In this document: positions 17,719 through 27,517 of the stretch, piece after piece
Numbering within the stretch: position 1 is the stretch's first letter
How the letters are laid out: each line of letters opens with the position of its first letter
Source: Rossellomorea marisflavi
GTDB taxonomy: Bacteria > Bacillota > Bacilli > Bacillales > Bacillaceae_B
DNA length: 64,000 nucleotides
Assembly: GCF_001274775.1 (NCBI RefSeq)
Contig: NZ_LGUE01000005.1
Coordinates: 292,344 to 356,343, forward strand
Direction of reading: 5' to 3'
Program-made: the position numbers and the translations under genes
Notes under the pieces: model-generated
Database searches by the model: none
What the model was told of the DNA's origin: nothing
Seen by the model: only the letters and a program-made list of their open reading frames with translations

Positions 17719-19365
17719 TCAAGCCTCTGCACCGGGGCGTACCCACATCTTGGAGAAGTCCACATACCCGAAATGCCGGATGTGGATATTCATAAGATCC
17801 GTCGAAAAAGGGATCGCCCGCTTCACATGGTAGAGTGGGATCATGAGGGAATCTTCCATGAGCTTCCTCTCGTTCTCTTCATGTAGTGCCCTCCATTCCT
17901 TGAAAGGGGTTTGGCGGTATACGTCCAATCTCTCCTTCCATTCTCCAAGAGGCTTTAGAACAGGGTGGAGTGGGGAGTATCCATTGATAAGAAAATGGTA
18001 GAAAGAAAGATCCTCATTTTCTTCGAAGATCTCGCCGTGGATAAAAAGATCCGACTCCAATGCCCGTGGATGATTGGTCACCACCTCGTCAAAAGTGAAC
18101 CAGCGCACCTCATAGGGTACTTCCTCTTCATCGAATACCTGCTGAAGCCAGCGGGTGGAGTCTGTTGTATAGCCTGTTGCCCTGATGATAAGAGGAGACT
18201 CGAACTCAGGACGTGGAACTTCTGGTAGATCAGGATTCACTTCATGTCCTTTCAGACAGCCGCCTCGAATCGGCGTAATCCTGGGATGGAAATCCACGAT
18301 CCGGTCACGATGCCTCGCCAATATGTGATGAAGGTAGGTCCTGACATCCTTGTGGCGGATGGCGGAATCCCTGTAAGCGTTCATGACAACGATGCCAAAG
18401 CCGGAATCACTCTCGACTTCAATGGATGCAGGATCCTCCATTTGAGACTGGTAGTGGACAGGGAAGTCCGGCTCCACCTTGACGAATTCCACAGAGTCCA
18501 GGAGCGGCCGTTCCCTGAAATGATCCCTGAAAGCAAGAAGAACGGTCTTATCAAATGTATCTTCACCGAGATAAAAACATCCAGTCCCTACAGGTCCCTC
18601 TGCGGTCTCCTTATAGATGCTTGCGCACATCATGCTCAGCATCTGCAACACATAGGAGCATCCTGCGGGATGGTGGATCTCGATGATGAGGGGTCCGGGA
18701 ATCGTGATATCTTCCACAGGAATCCATAATTCCCGGTAGATGGGATGCTTGCCCATTTTTTCGAGGCAGTGCTGGACATCCTCTGCTTTCATAGTCGATC
18801 CATCATGGAATCGTACGTCCTTCCTCAGATAAAGACGAAGTCTATCCGGAAGCTCATCCCAACTGTGTGCGAGCTCCGGCAGGCATTCTCCCATTTCTGT
18901 AATGGATACGAGGCGGTTATAGAGATTGGCGACGAGATGCGCACTTTGGGCATCGGCGGCCTCCAGGGGATGGAAGGAGCGGAACAGATGCCTTCTCGGA
19001 ATGATCAGCTTGTCCCGCCCTTCCCGGCTATACCCGAATCTTGCCGCGAATAGGTCCATGAGGCGGTGCCGTGTATCCGGTGACCAGTCGTACGTGAAGT
19101 ACGCCGACAAGCTCTCCATCGGTTCATGCTCCATTCGATTCATGGCTTCCTTTTCAAAGCTCTCTTCCACATTCACTTTCCACTCGATTTGTGAAAGATG
19201 TCCACGTCCTTTACCCGGAGAAAACGTCAGGAAACCGTCTTCTTCCCATTTTTTCATCTTCCTCGTCGTTTGCTTGCGGCTAAGTTCGAGAAGATCTGCT
19301 ACTTTTTCTATGCGGACTTCCCCCGTGGGGCAGGCCCTCCATAGCTTCAATAAGAGCTGATTCAT
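17719..19365 (-). CDS. SgrR-type regulator: winged helix fused to a solute-binding domain
   Basis: A 548-residue protein. Residues 1 to about 110 form a DNA-binding domain (helix-turn-helix around LLELSRKQTTRKMKKW). The rest is an SBP_bac_5 family solute-binding domain without a signal peptide, so the protein is cytoplasmic. SgrR of E. coli has this build and senses a small ligand related to sugar-phosphate stress. The ligand here is unknown. It is divergent from an MFS exporter 98 bases away and upstream of the lipoprotein and permease pair, making all three plausible targets. Inverted repeats lie in the shared promoter region. Confidence 0.85.
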   Translation of the reverse strand: MNQLLLKLWRACPTGEVRIEKVADLLELSRKQTTRKMKKWEEDGFLTFSPGKGRGHLSQIEWKVNVEESFEKEAMNRMEHEPMESLSAYFTYDWSPDTRHRLMDLFAARFGYSREGRDKLIIPRRHLFRSFHPLEAADAQSAHLVANLYNRLVSITEMGECLPELAHSWDELPDRLRLYLRKDVRFHDGSTMKAEDVQHCLEKMGKHPIYRELWIPVEDITIPGPLIIEIHHPAGCSYVLQMLSMMCASIYKETAEGPVGTGCFYLGEDTFDKTVLLAFRDHFRERPLLDSVEFVKVEPDFPVHYQSQMEDPASIEVESDSGFGIVVMNAYRDSAIRHKDVRTYLHHILARHRDRIVDFHPRITPIRGGCLKGHEVNPDLPEVPRPEFESPLIIRATGYTTDSTRWLQQVFDEEEVPYEVRWFTFDEVVTNHPRALESDLFIHGEIFEENEDLSFYHFLINGYSPLHPVLKPLGEWKERLDVYRQTPFKEWRALHEENERKLMEDSLMIPLYHVKRAIPFSTDLMNIHIRHFGYVDFSKMWVRPGAEA

Positions 19366-19383
19366 CGGTTTCCTCCTTAAAAG

Positions 19384-19444
19384 GGGACATGTGGGTAGAA
19401 AACTGTCCGTTTTTAATTTTTCTTGTCTTGTTTACTATACAAGA
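19384..19444. promoter_or_regulatory. Divergent promoter region with two inverted repeats
   Basis: ggaca and tgtcc (19384-19388 and 19403-19407) and tcttgt and acaaga (19421-19426 and 19439-19444) are inverted pairs between the SgrR-type gene and the MFS gene. tactat at 19433-19438 is a possible -10 for the MFS gene. They are candidate operators for the SgrR-type protein. This is inference from position. Confidence 0.4.
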
Positions 19445-19463
19445 AAGAAGAGGAGGGGACAAT

Positions 19464-20711
19464 ATGGGTTGGAAGGAATATCCACAGAATATTAAGGTAC
19501 GGATGATTGCCTCGTTTTTCAATCGTGCCGTTTCATCGGCGGTCATGCCGTTCATGGCTCTATTTTTCGCTACAGAAATGAGTAAAGTATGGGCAGGGAT
19601 GTTTCTCATCTCCACCGTCATCATCGGCTTCATCGTCAATCTGATCGGTGGATACGTGTCTGACCGCTTCCCGCGTAAACGGGTGCTCCTCGTGACATCG
19701 TGGCTGAATGCAGCCTGCTTCCTGGTTATGACCGTCAGCCTCTTCCCTGAAGAGAAGTGGATCATCGTATTCGCAGGAGCCTACATCTTATTCATCATCA
19801 CGAGCAGTCTCGGAAGGCCAGCCATGCATGCCATCATCATCGATTCAACGACTCCCGAGAACCGGAAGGCGGTCTATGCACTCGACTACTGGCTCATCAA
19901 CCTATCCATGGCAATCGGCGCCGCCCTTGGAGGCCTGCTATACCTTCATCATAAGCAGGAACTGTTCATCATGCTGACCGTCACTTCAACCATCATCCCC
20001 ATCGCTTATGGCATCTGGCTGAAGGACGAGTTCAAAGGGTTCTTGGAAAAAAAACACAAGAATGTCCTGGTCGACCTCATCAACAATTATCGGATTGCCT
20101 TCAAAGATTCTGCGTTCGTAAAAGTGGTCGCAGGCACCACCTTCATCTTGGCTGCAGAGTTTTCACTGAACAGCTATATCGGTATCCGTCTTGCTGAAGA
20201 GTTCAGAAGCGTCACGGTCGGTGGCTTTGAAATTGCGGGGGTGAGGATGCTCAGTTTCTTGAATATCGAGAACATGCTCCTTGTCGTATGCTTGACCTTC
20301 TTCATCAACCGTTGGACGGATAAGGTTTCGAAGCAGAAGGGTATCCTGATCGGTCTTCTGATTTACGGATTGGGTTATGCCGTGGTCACATCTGCAAACA
20401 CATGGTATGTCCTGATCCTGTTCAATCTGATTGCGACGATTGGAGAGCTGATCTATTCACCGATCCGGAATGCCGAGCAGGCGAATATGATCCCTGACGA
20501 TAAGCGTGGCTCTTACTCCGCTTTCTCAAACCTTTCATTCAGCGGAGCCGACCTAATCGCCCGCTCCACCATCATACTCGGTGCCTTCCTGATCCCGACG
20601 ATGATGTCGGTCTACATGGGTGCGCTTGTCATGATCGGTACGGCCTTGGTTTATACCGGACTATTCGGCCTTAAAGCCAAAAAACGAATGAGACAATCGG
20701 TCTTGAGTTAA
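19464..20711 (+). CDS. MFS multidrug-type efflux transporter
   Basis: A 415-residue, 12-helix major facilitator with the loop 2-3 motif GGYVSDRFPRKRVLL. It is of the drug:H+ antiporter type (MdtH/YttB-like). ATG 19464 is chosen because GAGGAGGGG lies just upstream. An earlier in-frame ATG at 19389 has no site and would run through the promoter. It is divergent from the SgrR-type regulator. A clear paralogue sits at 41040, next to a TetR gene. Substrate unknown. Confidence 0.85.
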   Translation: MGWKEYPQNIKVRMIASFFNRAVSSAVMPFMALFFATEMSKVWAGMFLISTVIIGFIVNLIGGYVSDRFPRKRVLLVTSWLNAACFLVMTVSLFPEEKWIIVFAGAYILFIITSSLGRPAMHAIIIDSTTPENRKAVYALDYWLINLSMAIGAALGGLLYLHHKQELFIMLTVTSTIIPIAYGIWLKDEFKGFLEKKHKNVLVDLINNYRIAFKDSAFVKVVAGTTFILAAEFSLNSYIGIRLAEEFRSVTVGGFEIAGVRMLSFLNIENMLLVVCLTFFINRWTDKVSKQKGILIGLLIYGLGYAVVTSANTWYVLILFNLIATIGELIYSPIRNAEQANMIPDDKRGSYSAFSNLSFSGADLIARSTIILGAFLIPTMMSVYMGALVMIGTALVYTGLFGLKAKKRMRQSVLS

Positions 20712-20780
20712 CCGGATAGGAATGATATCATTTATCTAAATATTGTAAATTGTTCAAGTCGTCTACCGATCCTTAACCAT

Positions 20781-20911
20781 AGAGTGTATTGGAGCGGAGG
20801 GAGGCCGACTCCTGCGGAAACGGCGGGCTGGTGAGACCCAGCAGGCGCAGCCGATGCGGCTCACCGCACGCCCCGCGGAAAGCGGCCTCCCGCAGCGGAA
20901 AGGAACGGACT
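20781..20911 (+). repeat. GC-rich palindromic intergenic repeat, copy C
   Basis: Runs from gtattggagcggaggg through actcctgcgg, gagacccagcagg, cggctcacc and ccgcggaaagcgg to aaggaacggact, in the same orientation as copy B. The rest of the gap 20712-21051 holds nothing else that I can support. Confidence 0.7.
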
Positions 20912-21051
20912 TTATAGCAAAAAATGATCGTGAGTAAGGAGCGAACAATATGCCGAATCAGTACGAGCCATAACAACGCTGTTTATGGATCAGAGGACCT
21001 CCAAGGCCGGGGAATGAACCGGAATAAATAAAAAAATGGAGGGAATCTGAT

Positions 21052-21798
21052 ATGAAGATGGAACAATGGATGAAACAGGACGAGGCCTTTGAAGGCTGGG
21101 ATTTTTCTTATATAACCGAAACGGGACGAATGAAGAGTGATGGACTTTCCTGGTCATATGGGAGCTTGGTGCTTCCCTTGATGCGGGAGGCTTCGGCCAT
21201 GCTTGATATGGGGACCGGCGGAGGAGAGTTCCTCTCTATGCTGAAGCCATTCCCACCCAGGATATGTGCAACGGAAGGCTACTCGCCGAACGTACCCGTG
21301 GCGAAAGCGAGACTGGAACCGCTCGGAGTGGACGTGCGTACTTACGATTCTGATGATGATCTTCCGTTTGACGGAGGAGAGTTTGACTTGATTATCAATC
21401 AACACGAATCCTTTTCTGCACGTGAAGTGAGAAGGGTGATCAGGACCGGAGGCACTTTCTTTACCCAGCAGGTCGGAGGCTGTGACTGCTTTGAATTGAA
21501 CGATGCATTCGCGGTACCGTTGAATCCGGAGTTTGCCCGCTGGAACCTGGAGCAGGCTGTTAATGATCTAGAATCCAACGGCTTCAGGGTGATCTGGAAG
21601 CGGGAAGAAACCGCCGGCCAGCGATTTTATGATATTGGTGCCCTTCACTATTATTTGAAGGCGATCCCGTGGCAGGTCCCGGGATTTACAGTAGAGGGAT
21701 TTCAGGATAAACTGGAGGAAATCCATCGCACGATTGAGAAAGATGGATATTTTCATGCCAGTCAGCATCGCTTCGTCATCAAAGCGGAAGCGATTTAG
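21052..21798 (+). CDS. SAM-dependent class I methyltransferase
   Basis: A 248-residue soluble enzyme. MLDMGTGGGEFL (residues about 50-61) is motif I for S-adenosylmethionine, and FDLIINQHESF is motif IV. The substrate is not evident. Bacillus homologues are annotated only as class I methyltransferases. ATG 21052 follows ATGGAGGGAATC at good spacing. The next gene starts 66 bases downstream, so the two could share a transcript. Confidence 0.85.
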   Translation: MKMEQWMKQDEAFEGWDFSYITETGRMKSDGLSWSYGSLVLPLMREASAMLDMGTGGGEFLSMLKPFPPRICATEGYSPNVPVAKARLEPLGVDVRTYDSDDDLPFDGGEFDLIINQHESFSAREVRRVIRTGGTFFTQQVGGCDCFELNDAFAVPLNPEFARWNLEQAVNDLESNGFRVIWKREETAGQRFYDIGALHYYLKAIPWQVPGFTVEGFQDKLEEIHRTIEKDGYFHASQHRFVIKAEAI

Positions 21799-21864
21799 GA
21801 AAGGGGGCCTTTCGCTTTGCGGAGGGCTTCCTTTTTCATGATGAGAGCACAGAAGGAGTATCAT

Positions 21865-23466
21865 ATGGACAAGAAGATGATGCGGGGGACATTTTTCCTG
21901 ACCTCTGCCACCTTTATCTCAAAAATCATCGGGTTTCTATTCATCATCCCATTCACCCTGCTGGTAGGGGATACGGGATACGCCCTGTACAAATACGCAT
22001 ACGGACCGTATACGATCCTGCTCAGCCTGTCGACGGTCGGCTTGCCCCTTGCCGTTTCCAAGTTCGTGGCGAAATACAACGAAAGGGGCAACTACCTCGC
22101 AGGGCTGAACCTGCTCCGTTATGGCCTGATTGCCATGATCATCAGCGGAATCGTTTCGTTTCTACTATTATACTTCTCTGCACCTTGGGTGGTGGTGGCA
22201 TTCGGTGAAGGGGGAGGAGGGAACTCACGGGATGACATGGTCTACGTTGTCCGGTTGGTCAGTTTTGCCTTGCTCGTCGTGCCACCCATGAGCTTGCTGA
22301 GAGGGTATTTCCAGGGGAGTGATTCCATGGGGCCATCGGCCATGAGTACGGTCATCGAGCAGGTGGTACGGATTGCCTTCATCCTTGCCGGGGGCTACCT
22401 CATCCTGAACGTGTTGAATGGGACGGTAAAAGGGGCCGTTGGCATTGCCACATTTGCCGCCTTCATCGGGGGGCTGGCCTCCCTTGTCCTTCTTTTATGG
22501 GTTTTCTGGAAAAGACGCCGCCTGATCCGCAGGCAAATGGATGAAAGTGTAGGCAATGCGCGGATTGCAGTGTTTCCTATGTTCAAGGAGCTGACGCGAT
22601 ATGCCATCCCCTTTGTGATCACGGGCTTGACGATCCCGATTTATCAGAACATCGATACGTTCACGATCAATCGCCTGTTCATGAACATCGGCTATGCCTT
22701 TTCAAAAGTCGAGGTTATCAATGGGAATATCGGGATCGCCCAGATCCTCGTCCTTGTTCCCGTCTCACTGGCGACTGCTTTTGGGATGACCTTGATTCCA
22801 AGGATCACGTCATCGTTTGAAAGCGGGAGGATCCAGGAAGTAAGGGATAGCATCGATCAGTCGTTCCAGCTGGTGTTGTTCTTTACCTTCCCTGCAGCCA
22901 TCGGACTCAGTGTGGTGGGGAGCCATCTCTTCAGGCTGATGTTTCCTTCCTCATCCGATGCTGTCCTCGGTGGCATCATTCTTGAATGGTATGCGCCGGC
23001 GGCCATCATCATTGCCCTGTTTACGGTGACGACTGCGACCATGCAGGGAATCAATGAGCAGAAGAAAGTCGTTTGGGCCATTGCTGTCGGAATCGCTGTA
23101 AAAGTCGGACTGAACATCCTTCTTGTGCCACCGTTCAAAGAAATCGGGCCGATCCTGGCGACCTATGCGGGGATGGGCGTATCGGTCTTGTATACACTCC
23201 TTCATATCAAGAAGGCAGTCGGGCTCTCTTTCAGGAAGTTGATTCTTTCGTTGGTTCCCATCGCACTCGTCACTGCCGTCATGGCTGCGGTCGTCTTGGT
23301 AGTCGAGAAAGGTGTAGAGGCAGCTGTACCTTCTACGATGGGGGAAAAAGGAATCGATCTGATTGTCACCTCCGCAGGGATCCTTGTCGGAATGGTTGTT
23401 TTCATTGCAGGAAGCTGGCGGTTCCCGGTGGTGCAAGGTATTGTGAGTGCAAGGAAGAAGAAGTAA
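21865..23466 (+). CDS. MurJ/SpoVB-type oligosaccharide flippase
   Basis: A 533-residue protein with about 14 helices, of the MOP (MviN/SpoVB/RfbX) superfamily. The N-terminal GTFFLTSATFISKIIGFLF is typical of SpoVB and YtgP, which flip lipid-linked cell-wall or cortex precursors. ATG 21865 is chosen because GAAGGAG lies about 7 bases upstream. Earlier in-frame starts lack a site. It could act in vegetative peptidoglycan or in sporulation. The sequence alone does not decide. It is followed 13 bases later by the CdaR-type regulator, although the functions seem unrelated. Confidence 0.85.
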   Translation: MDKKMMRGTFFLTSATFISKIIGFLFIIPFTLLVGDTGYALYKYAYGPYTILLSLSTVGLPLAVSKFVAKYNERGNYLAGLNLLRYGLIAMIISGIVSFLLLYFSAPWVVVAFGEGGGGNSRDDMVYVVRLVSFALLVVPPMSLLRGYFQGSDSMGPSAMSTVIEQVVRIAFILAGGYLILNVLNGTVKGAVGIATFAAFIGGLASLVLLLWVFWKRRRLIRRQMDESVGNARIAVFPMFKELTRYAIPFVITGLTIPIYQNIDTFTINRLFMNIGYAFSKVEVINGNIGIAQILVLVPVSLATAFGMTLIPRITSSFESGRIQEVRDSIDQSFQLVLFFTFPAAIGLSVVGSHLFRLMFPSSSDAVLGGIILEWYAPAAIIIALFTVTTATMQGINEQKKVVWAIAVGIAVKVGLNILLVPPFKEIGPILATYAGMGVSVLYTLLHIKKAVGLSFRKLILSLVPIALVTAVMAAVVLVVEKGVEAAVPSTMGEKGIDLIVTSAGILVGMVVFIAGSWRFPVVQGIVSARKKK

Positions 23467-23479
23467 GGGAGTGAAACAT

Positions 23480-24538
23480 ATGGCTGTCATGACCCGTGAA
23501 CTGGCTCAGGAAATCGTCAACAGGACGATGGCCATCCTTGATTGGAATATCAACGTGATGAATGAAGAAGGTGTGATCATCGGTTCAGGTGATATGAACA
23601 GAATCGGGGATGTCCACCAAGGTGCACTTCTTGTCCTTCAGGAGAAAACGAAGATCGAAGTGAAGGAAGAGAGGGAAGGCGTAAAGCCGGGAATCAATTT
23701 TCCCATATCCTTTAACGGCCAAATTGTCGGGGTCGTGGGTATCACCGGTGAGCCGAAAGAGATTCAAGCCTTTGCGGAGCTGATCAAGATGTCAGCGGAA
23801 CTCGTCCTTGAGCAGTCTTTCCTTCTTGAACAATTTCAATGGAAGCAAAGGATTCAAAACGATATGATCACCCAACTGATTACAGGCACAGGCGGGGACT
23901 CCGTCGTGGAAAAGGCAGGTTCATTGGGGATAGACCTGGATCTTCCCCGTGCTGCCATTGTGATGGAAGCACATACAGATCCGACGGGGCAGGAACTCCT
24001 TCGCTCTATCGAATTCGAGCTCGACAAAGGAGATGTTCTCGGCGTCACTCCTTCTAATGAAATCATCCTTTTCAAAGTGGCGGAAAGGGGTCTGAAGGTT
24101 CCGCGGCGTCTCAGGTCGGTAGCGGGAGGTGTCGGGATCGGAGGGGTGGCAAGCAGTTCAAGGGAGTGGCGACGATCCTATGAGCAAGGAAAGCATGCCC
24201 TTGCATTGGGACGGAGATCGCGCCCGGGATTGCCGGTTTATTCCTACGAAGAGTTCCGGATCGAGGTCCTCTTGTTGCAAATGATGGAGCGGAATCCAGA
24301 TTTGGAGCGCTTTTCTTTTTATATCCCCTTGATGGAACATAAAGAAGGGATGGAAACCCTGGATGCCTATATCCAGGAAAACGGTGAACTCAATCGGACA
24401 GCTGAGCGCCTCTTTATTCATCGCAACACGCTTCGCTATCGGTTGGATAAGATTCACCAGTGGACGGGCAAGGATCCCCGTAAGATCAGGGATCTGATGG
24501 AGCTCTACATAGCGAAGCTATTTTACGAATCACATTAA
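23480..24538 (+). CDS. CdaR-type sugar-diacid/glycerate regulator
   Basis: A 352-residue transcription activator. Residues 1-135 are a diacid-recognition domain (LAQEIVNRTMAILDWN at the start). A degenerate GGDEF-like middle follows, then a C-terminal PucR/HTH_30 helix-turn-helix (LNRTAERLFIHRNTLRYRL). CdaR proteins respond to glycerate, glucarate or galactarate. Placed directly before a GntP permease and glycerate kinase, it is very probably their activator, with glycerate the likely effector. ATG 23480 follows AAGGGAGTG. A terminator separates it from the permease. Confidence 0.9.
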   Translation: MAVMTRELAQEIVNRTMAILDWNINVMNEEGVIIGSGDMNRIGDVHQGALLVLQEKTKIEVKEEREGVKPGINFPISFNGQIVGVVGITGEPKEIQAFAELIKMSAELVLEQSFLLEQFQWKQRIQNDMITQLITGTGGDSVVEKAGSLGIDLDLPRAAIVMEAHTDPTGQELLRSIEFELDKGDVLGVTPSNEIILFKVAERGLKVPRRLRSVAGGVGIGGVASSSREWRRSYEQGKHALALGRRSRPGLPVYSYEEFRIEVLLLQMMERNPDLERFSFYIPLMEHKEGMETLDAYIQENGELNRTAERLFIHRNTLRYRLDKIHQWTGKDPRKIRDLMELYIAKLFYESH

Positions 24539-24548
24539 CTGTGCATGT

Positions 24549-24583
24549 GTCCAAATATCCAGTCAGGATATTTGGATTTTTTT
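24549..24583 (+). terminator. Rho-independent terminator
   Basis: Stem ccaaatatcc / ggatatttgg with a 5-base loop and seven T, after the CdaR-type gene. Confidence 0.85.
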
Positions 24584-24608
24584 GTTCGTTTGCCTAATGA
24601 ACAGGTAT

Positions 24609-24623
24609 TAGAAAACGCTTACA
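24609..24623. promoter_or_regulatory. Candidate CcpA cre site before the glycerate operon
   Basis: tagaaaacgcttaca matches the Bacillus cre consensus WTGNAANCGNWNNCW at all but one fixed position. It lies about 40 bases before the GntP start, which fits carbon catabolite repression of glycerate use. Confidence 0.6.
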
Positions 24624-24664
24624 ATTAACTACATAGAGAATAATTCGTCTGAGGGGGAGCAGAA

Positions 24665-25930
24665 ATGGATGTTACTGTAAGCGCTTTAGGAGCAGTGAGT
24701 GCCCTTGTCATCGCTATCGTATTAATACTTAAAAAAGTCCCGCCCGCTTATGGGATGGTTGCCGGCGCGCTGATCGGTGGTCTCATCGGCGGAGTGGATA
24801 TAGCCAATACCGTCAATCTTATGATGGAAGGAGCAAAGGGAATCATTCCTGCCGTCCTTCGTATCATGGCAGCCGGTGTGCTCGCCGGTGTCCTGATCGA
24901 GTCAGGCGCTGCACTGTCCATTGCCGAGACGATCGTGAAGAAGCTTGGTGAATCAAAGGCACTCCTTGCCCTTGCCCTCGCCACCATGATCCTGACAGCA
25001 GTCGGAGTATTTGTAGATGTTGCCGTCATCACCGTTTCACCGATTGCCCTTGCCATCGCAAAACGGGCAAAGCTGTCCAGGACGGCCATTCTCCTTGCCA
25101 TGATCGGAGGAGGGAAGGCAGGGAACATCATGTCACCGAACCCGAATGCCATCGCGGCATCGGATGCGTTCGGTGTTCCCCTCACATCCATTATGATGGC
25201 AGGGATCATTCCGGCCCTATTCGGTCTCGCAGTCACCTACATGGTGGCCAAGAAGCTTGCCCGTAAAGGAACTTTCATCCAAGAAGAGAGCGCAGTGGTT
25301 GACGCCTCGAACATGCCTCTTTTCATTACAGCTCTTGTAGCACCACTTGTAGCCATCCTCTTATTGGCCCTTCGCCCTCTGTTCGATATCAATATCGATC
25401 CGATGGTGGCCCTGCCGATTGGGGGGATCATCGGGGCCATTGCCATGAAGAAGACAAGAAAGATCAACGACTACGCGGTATCCGGCCTTGGAAAAATGTC
25501 GGGAGTGGCGATCATGCTCCTTGGAACGGGAACGCTTGCCGGTATCATTGCGAATTCGACCCTGAAGGATGTCATCATCAATGGCCTCAGTGCATCGGGT
25601 CTGCCAGCATATCTCCTCGCACCGGCATCTGGGATCTTCATGTCGGCAGCAACGGCATCGACAACGGCTGGTACCGCAGTTGCAAGTAGCGTATTCAGTG
25701 GGACCATCCTTGAAATGGGTGTGTCCGCCCTGGCCGGAGCGGCCATGATTCATGCAGGAGCCACCGTACTGGATCATTTGCCCCACGGAAGCTTCTTCCA
25801 TGCGACGGCAGGTAGCGTGAATATGAGCATGAAAGAACGTCTTAAACTCATGCCTTATGAATCCCTTGTCGGACTCACATTGGCCATTCTGTCAACTTTA
25901 GTGTTCGGCGTATTCAAGATTTTCGGTTAA
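24665..25930 (+). CDS. GntP-family permease, probably glycerate
   Basis: A 421-residue membrane protein with about 12 helices, alanine and glycine rich. The GGGKAGNIMSPNPNAIAASD loop and a C-terminal HAGATVLDHLPHGSFFH segment are typical of GntP/CitMHS-type symporters. The partner glycerate kinase 16 bases downstream points to glycerate as substrate, rather than gluconate. GAGGGGGA precedes ATG 24665. Its regulator is probably the CdaR-type gene upstream. Confidence 0.85.
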   Translation: MDVTVSALGAVSALVIAIVLILKKVPPAYGMVAGALIGGLIGGVDIANTVNLMMEGAKGIIPAVLRIMAAGVLAGVLIESGAALSIAETIVKKLGESKALLALALATMILTAVGVFVDVAVITVSPIALAIAKRAKLSRTAILLAMIGGGKAGNIMSPNPNAIAASDAFGVPLTSIMMAGIIPALFGLAVTYMVAKKLARKGTFIQEESAVVDASNMPLFITALVAPLVAILLLALRPLFDINIDPMVALPIGGIIGAIAMKKTRKINDYAVSGLGKMSGVAIMLLGTGTLAGIIANSTLKDVIINGLSASGLPAYLLAPASGIFMSAATASTTAGTAVASSVFSGTILEMGVSALAGAAMIHAGATVLDHLPHGSFFHATAGSVNMSMKERLKLMPYESLVGLTLAILSTLVFGVFKIFG

Positions 25931-25946
25931 CCTGAGAGGAGAGAAA

Positions 25947-27089
25947 ATGATGAAGATCGTCATTGCACCTGATTCATTCAAAGAAAGCATGACTGCGCTG
26001 GAAGCGGCGCAATCCATTGAGAAAGGCATGAAAGCCGTGTTCCCGGACGCGGAGTATCAGCTCCTTCCCATGGCTGACGGCGGGGAAGGGACCGTTCAAT
26101 CCCTTGTGGATGCCACTGATGGCACCATCAGGGAACGTTCCGTCACAGGACCCCTTGGTGAGACGGTCCAGGCCTTCTTTGGCATATTGGGTAACGGGAA
26201 AACGGCTGTCATTGAAATGGCAGCAGCGTCAGGTCTTCATCTAGTGGAGCCGGCAAAACGCAATCCCCTGCTCACGACCTCCAGGGGAACCGGCGAGCTT
26301 ATCCGTGCAGCTCTCGATGAAGGCGTCAGCCATATCATCGTGGGGATCGGTGGCAGTGCCACCAACGATGGCGGTGTGGGTATGATGCAGGCTCTCGGAG
26401 GCAAGTTCTTGGATGAAAAAGGGGAGGAAATCGGTCCGGGTGGCGGAGCACTCTCTGCTATAAAATCCATTGACTTGAGTCTGCTGGATTCCAGGCTGGA
26501 CTCCGTCAAGCTTGAAGTGGCATGCGACGTCACCAACCCCCTTACAGGTCCCACCGGTGCCTCTGCGATCTTCGGACCACAAAAAGGAGCTACTCCGGAA
26601 GTGGTCCGGATGCTTGACGGAAACCTTGCCCACCTTGCCTCTATTACTATTGGCGGAAGTGAGGTCGCTAGTATAGCAGGCACAGGGGCCGCAGGCGGAT
26701 TGGGCTTTGCCCTCCTCGCGTTCTTAAAAGCCGAACTCAATCGTGGAATCGACATTGTCCTGAAGGCCGTCAATTTCAGTGATAAAGTCAAGGACGCTTC
26801 TCTTGTCATCACGGGAGAAGGGCGGATCGACGGACAGACCATCTACGGGAAGACACCGATCGGGGTGGCGAAGTCTGCCAAGGTTTACGGAATACCCGTG
26901 ATCGGCATCGCGGGATCACTCACGGAGGACAGTACGGTCGTCTATGAACACGGCATCGATGCACTTTTCTCCATCGTTCCCGGAATCATCGACCTGAACG
27001 AGGCATTCAGTCAGGCTCCTCGACTTCTGGAACGTGCATCGAGGAATATGGCTTCTGTTCTGAAAATGGGGATCGGAATCAGTAAATGA
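25947..27089 (+). CDS. glxK: Glycerate kinase
   Basis: A 380-residue enzyme of the GlxK/GarK family that phosphorylates D-glycerate (to 2-phosphoglycerate in the GarK group), feeding glycolysis. The N-terminal IAPDSFKESMTALEAA, the GGSATNDGGVGM loop and VITGEGRIDGQT are family signatures. The length is normal. Two ATG codons in tandem follow GAGAGGAGAG. It ends the cdaR-gntP-glxK cluster, and a terminator follows at 27197. Confidence 0.93.
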   Translation: MMKIVIAPDSFKESMTALEAAQSIEKGMKAVFPDAEYQLLPMADGGEGTVQSLVDATDGTIRERSVTGPLGETVQAFFGILGNGKTAVIEMAAASGLHLVEPAKRNPLLTTSRGTGELIRAALDEGVSHIIVGIGGSATNDGGVGMMQALGGKFLDEKGEEIGPGGGALSAIKSIDLSLLDSRLDSVKLEVACDVTNPLTGPTGASAIFGPQKGATPEVVRMLDGNLAHLASITIGGSEVASIAGTGAAGGLGFALLAFLKAELNRGIDIVLKAVNFSDKVKDASLVITGEGRIDGQTIYGKTPIGVAKSAKVYGIPVIGIAGSLTEDSTVVYEHGIDALFSIVPGIIDLNEAFSQAPRLLERASRNMASVLKMGIGISK

Positions 27090-27196
27090 ACCCTTGAAAA
27101 CCAATCACATTGCCAAGCCATATCAGTCCGAATAAACGTGTGAATCATGTGTAAAATCATCCTCTACATCAAAAAAATTCAATTTTTTCAGAGTAG

Positions 27197-27224
27197 CGAC
27201 CTTCCAAAAAAGGTCGTTTTTTTG
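27197..27224 (+). terminator. Rho-independent terminator
   Basis: Stem cgacctt / aaggtcg followed by seven T, about 110 bases after glycerate kinase. Confidence 0.75.
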
Positions 27225-27323
27225 TGTGGATTTTTTCATTTGTGACAGAATCGAACGCTTACATTTCACGTTTTTCCTGGAGGGTCGAACCCTTTGAAAT
27301 CCCCTGAAAACCGCGCCGTTTCA

Positions 27324-27338
27324 AGGAAAACGGTTACT
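27324..27338. promoter_or_regulatory. Candidate cre site upstream of glcU
   Basis: aggaaaacggttact fits the cre consensus with one mismatch. It lies some 180 bases before a TTGACT-N17-TACTAT promoter, so repression from here would need looping, or another promoter. Confidence 0.35.
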
Positions 27339-27517
27339 TAAAGTAGTCAGAGTATTACGTGTATTATCACATTTATGTAAGTAAATGGAATCACCGTTTT
27401 TTCTGACAAATCCTGAATTACTTAGCATGACAAGGTTTGTTGCGTACGCTCAACATTTCACAAATGAAAGGGTTTATTTTTACGAAAATGGGTAAGAAAA
27501 AAAAGGAGCTCAATCGA

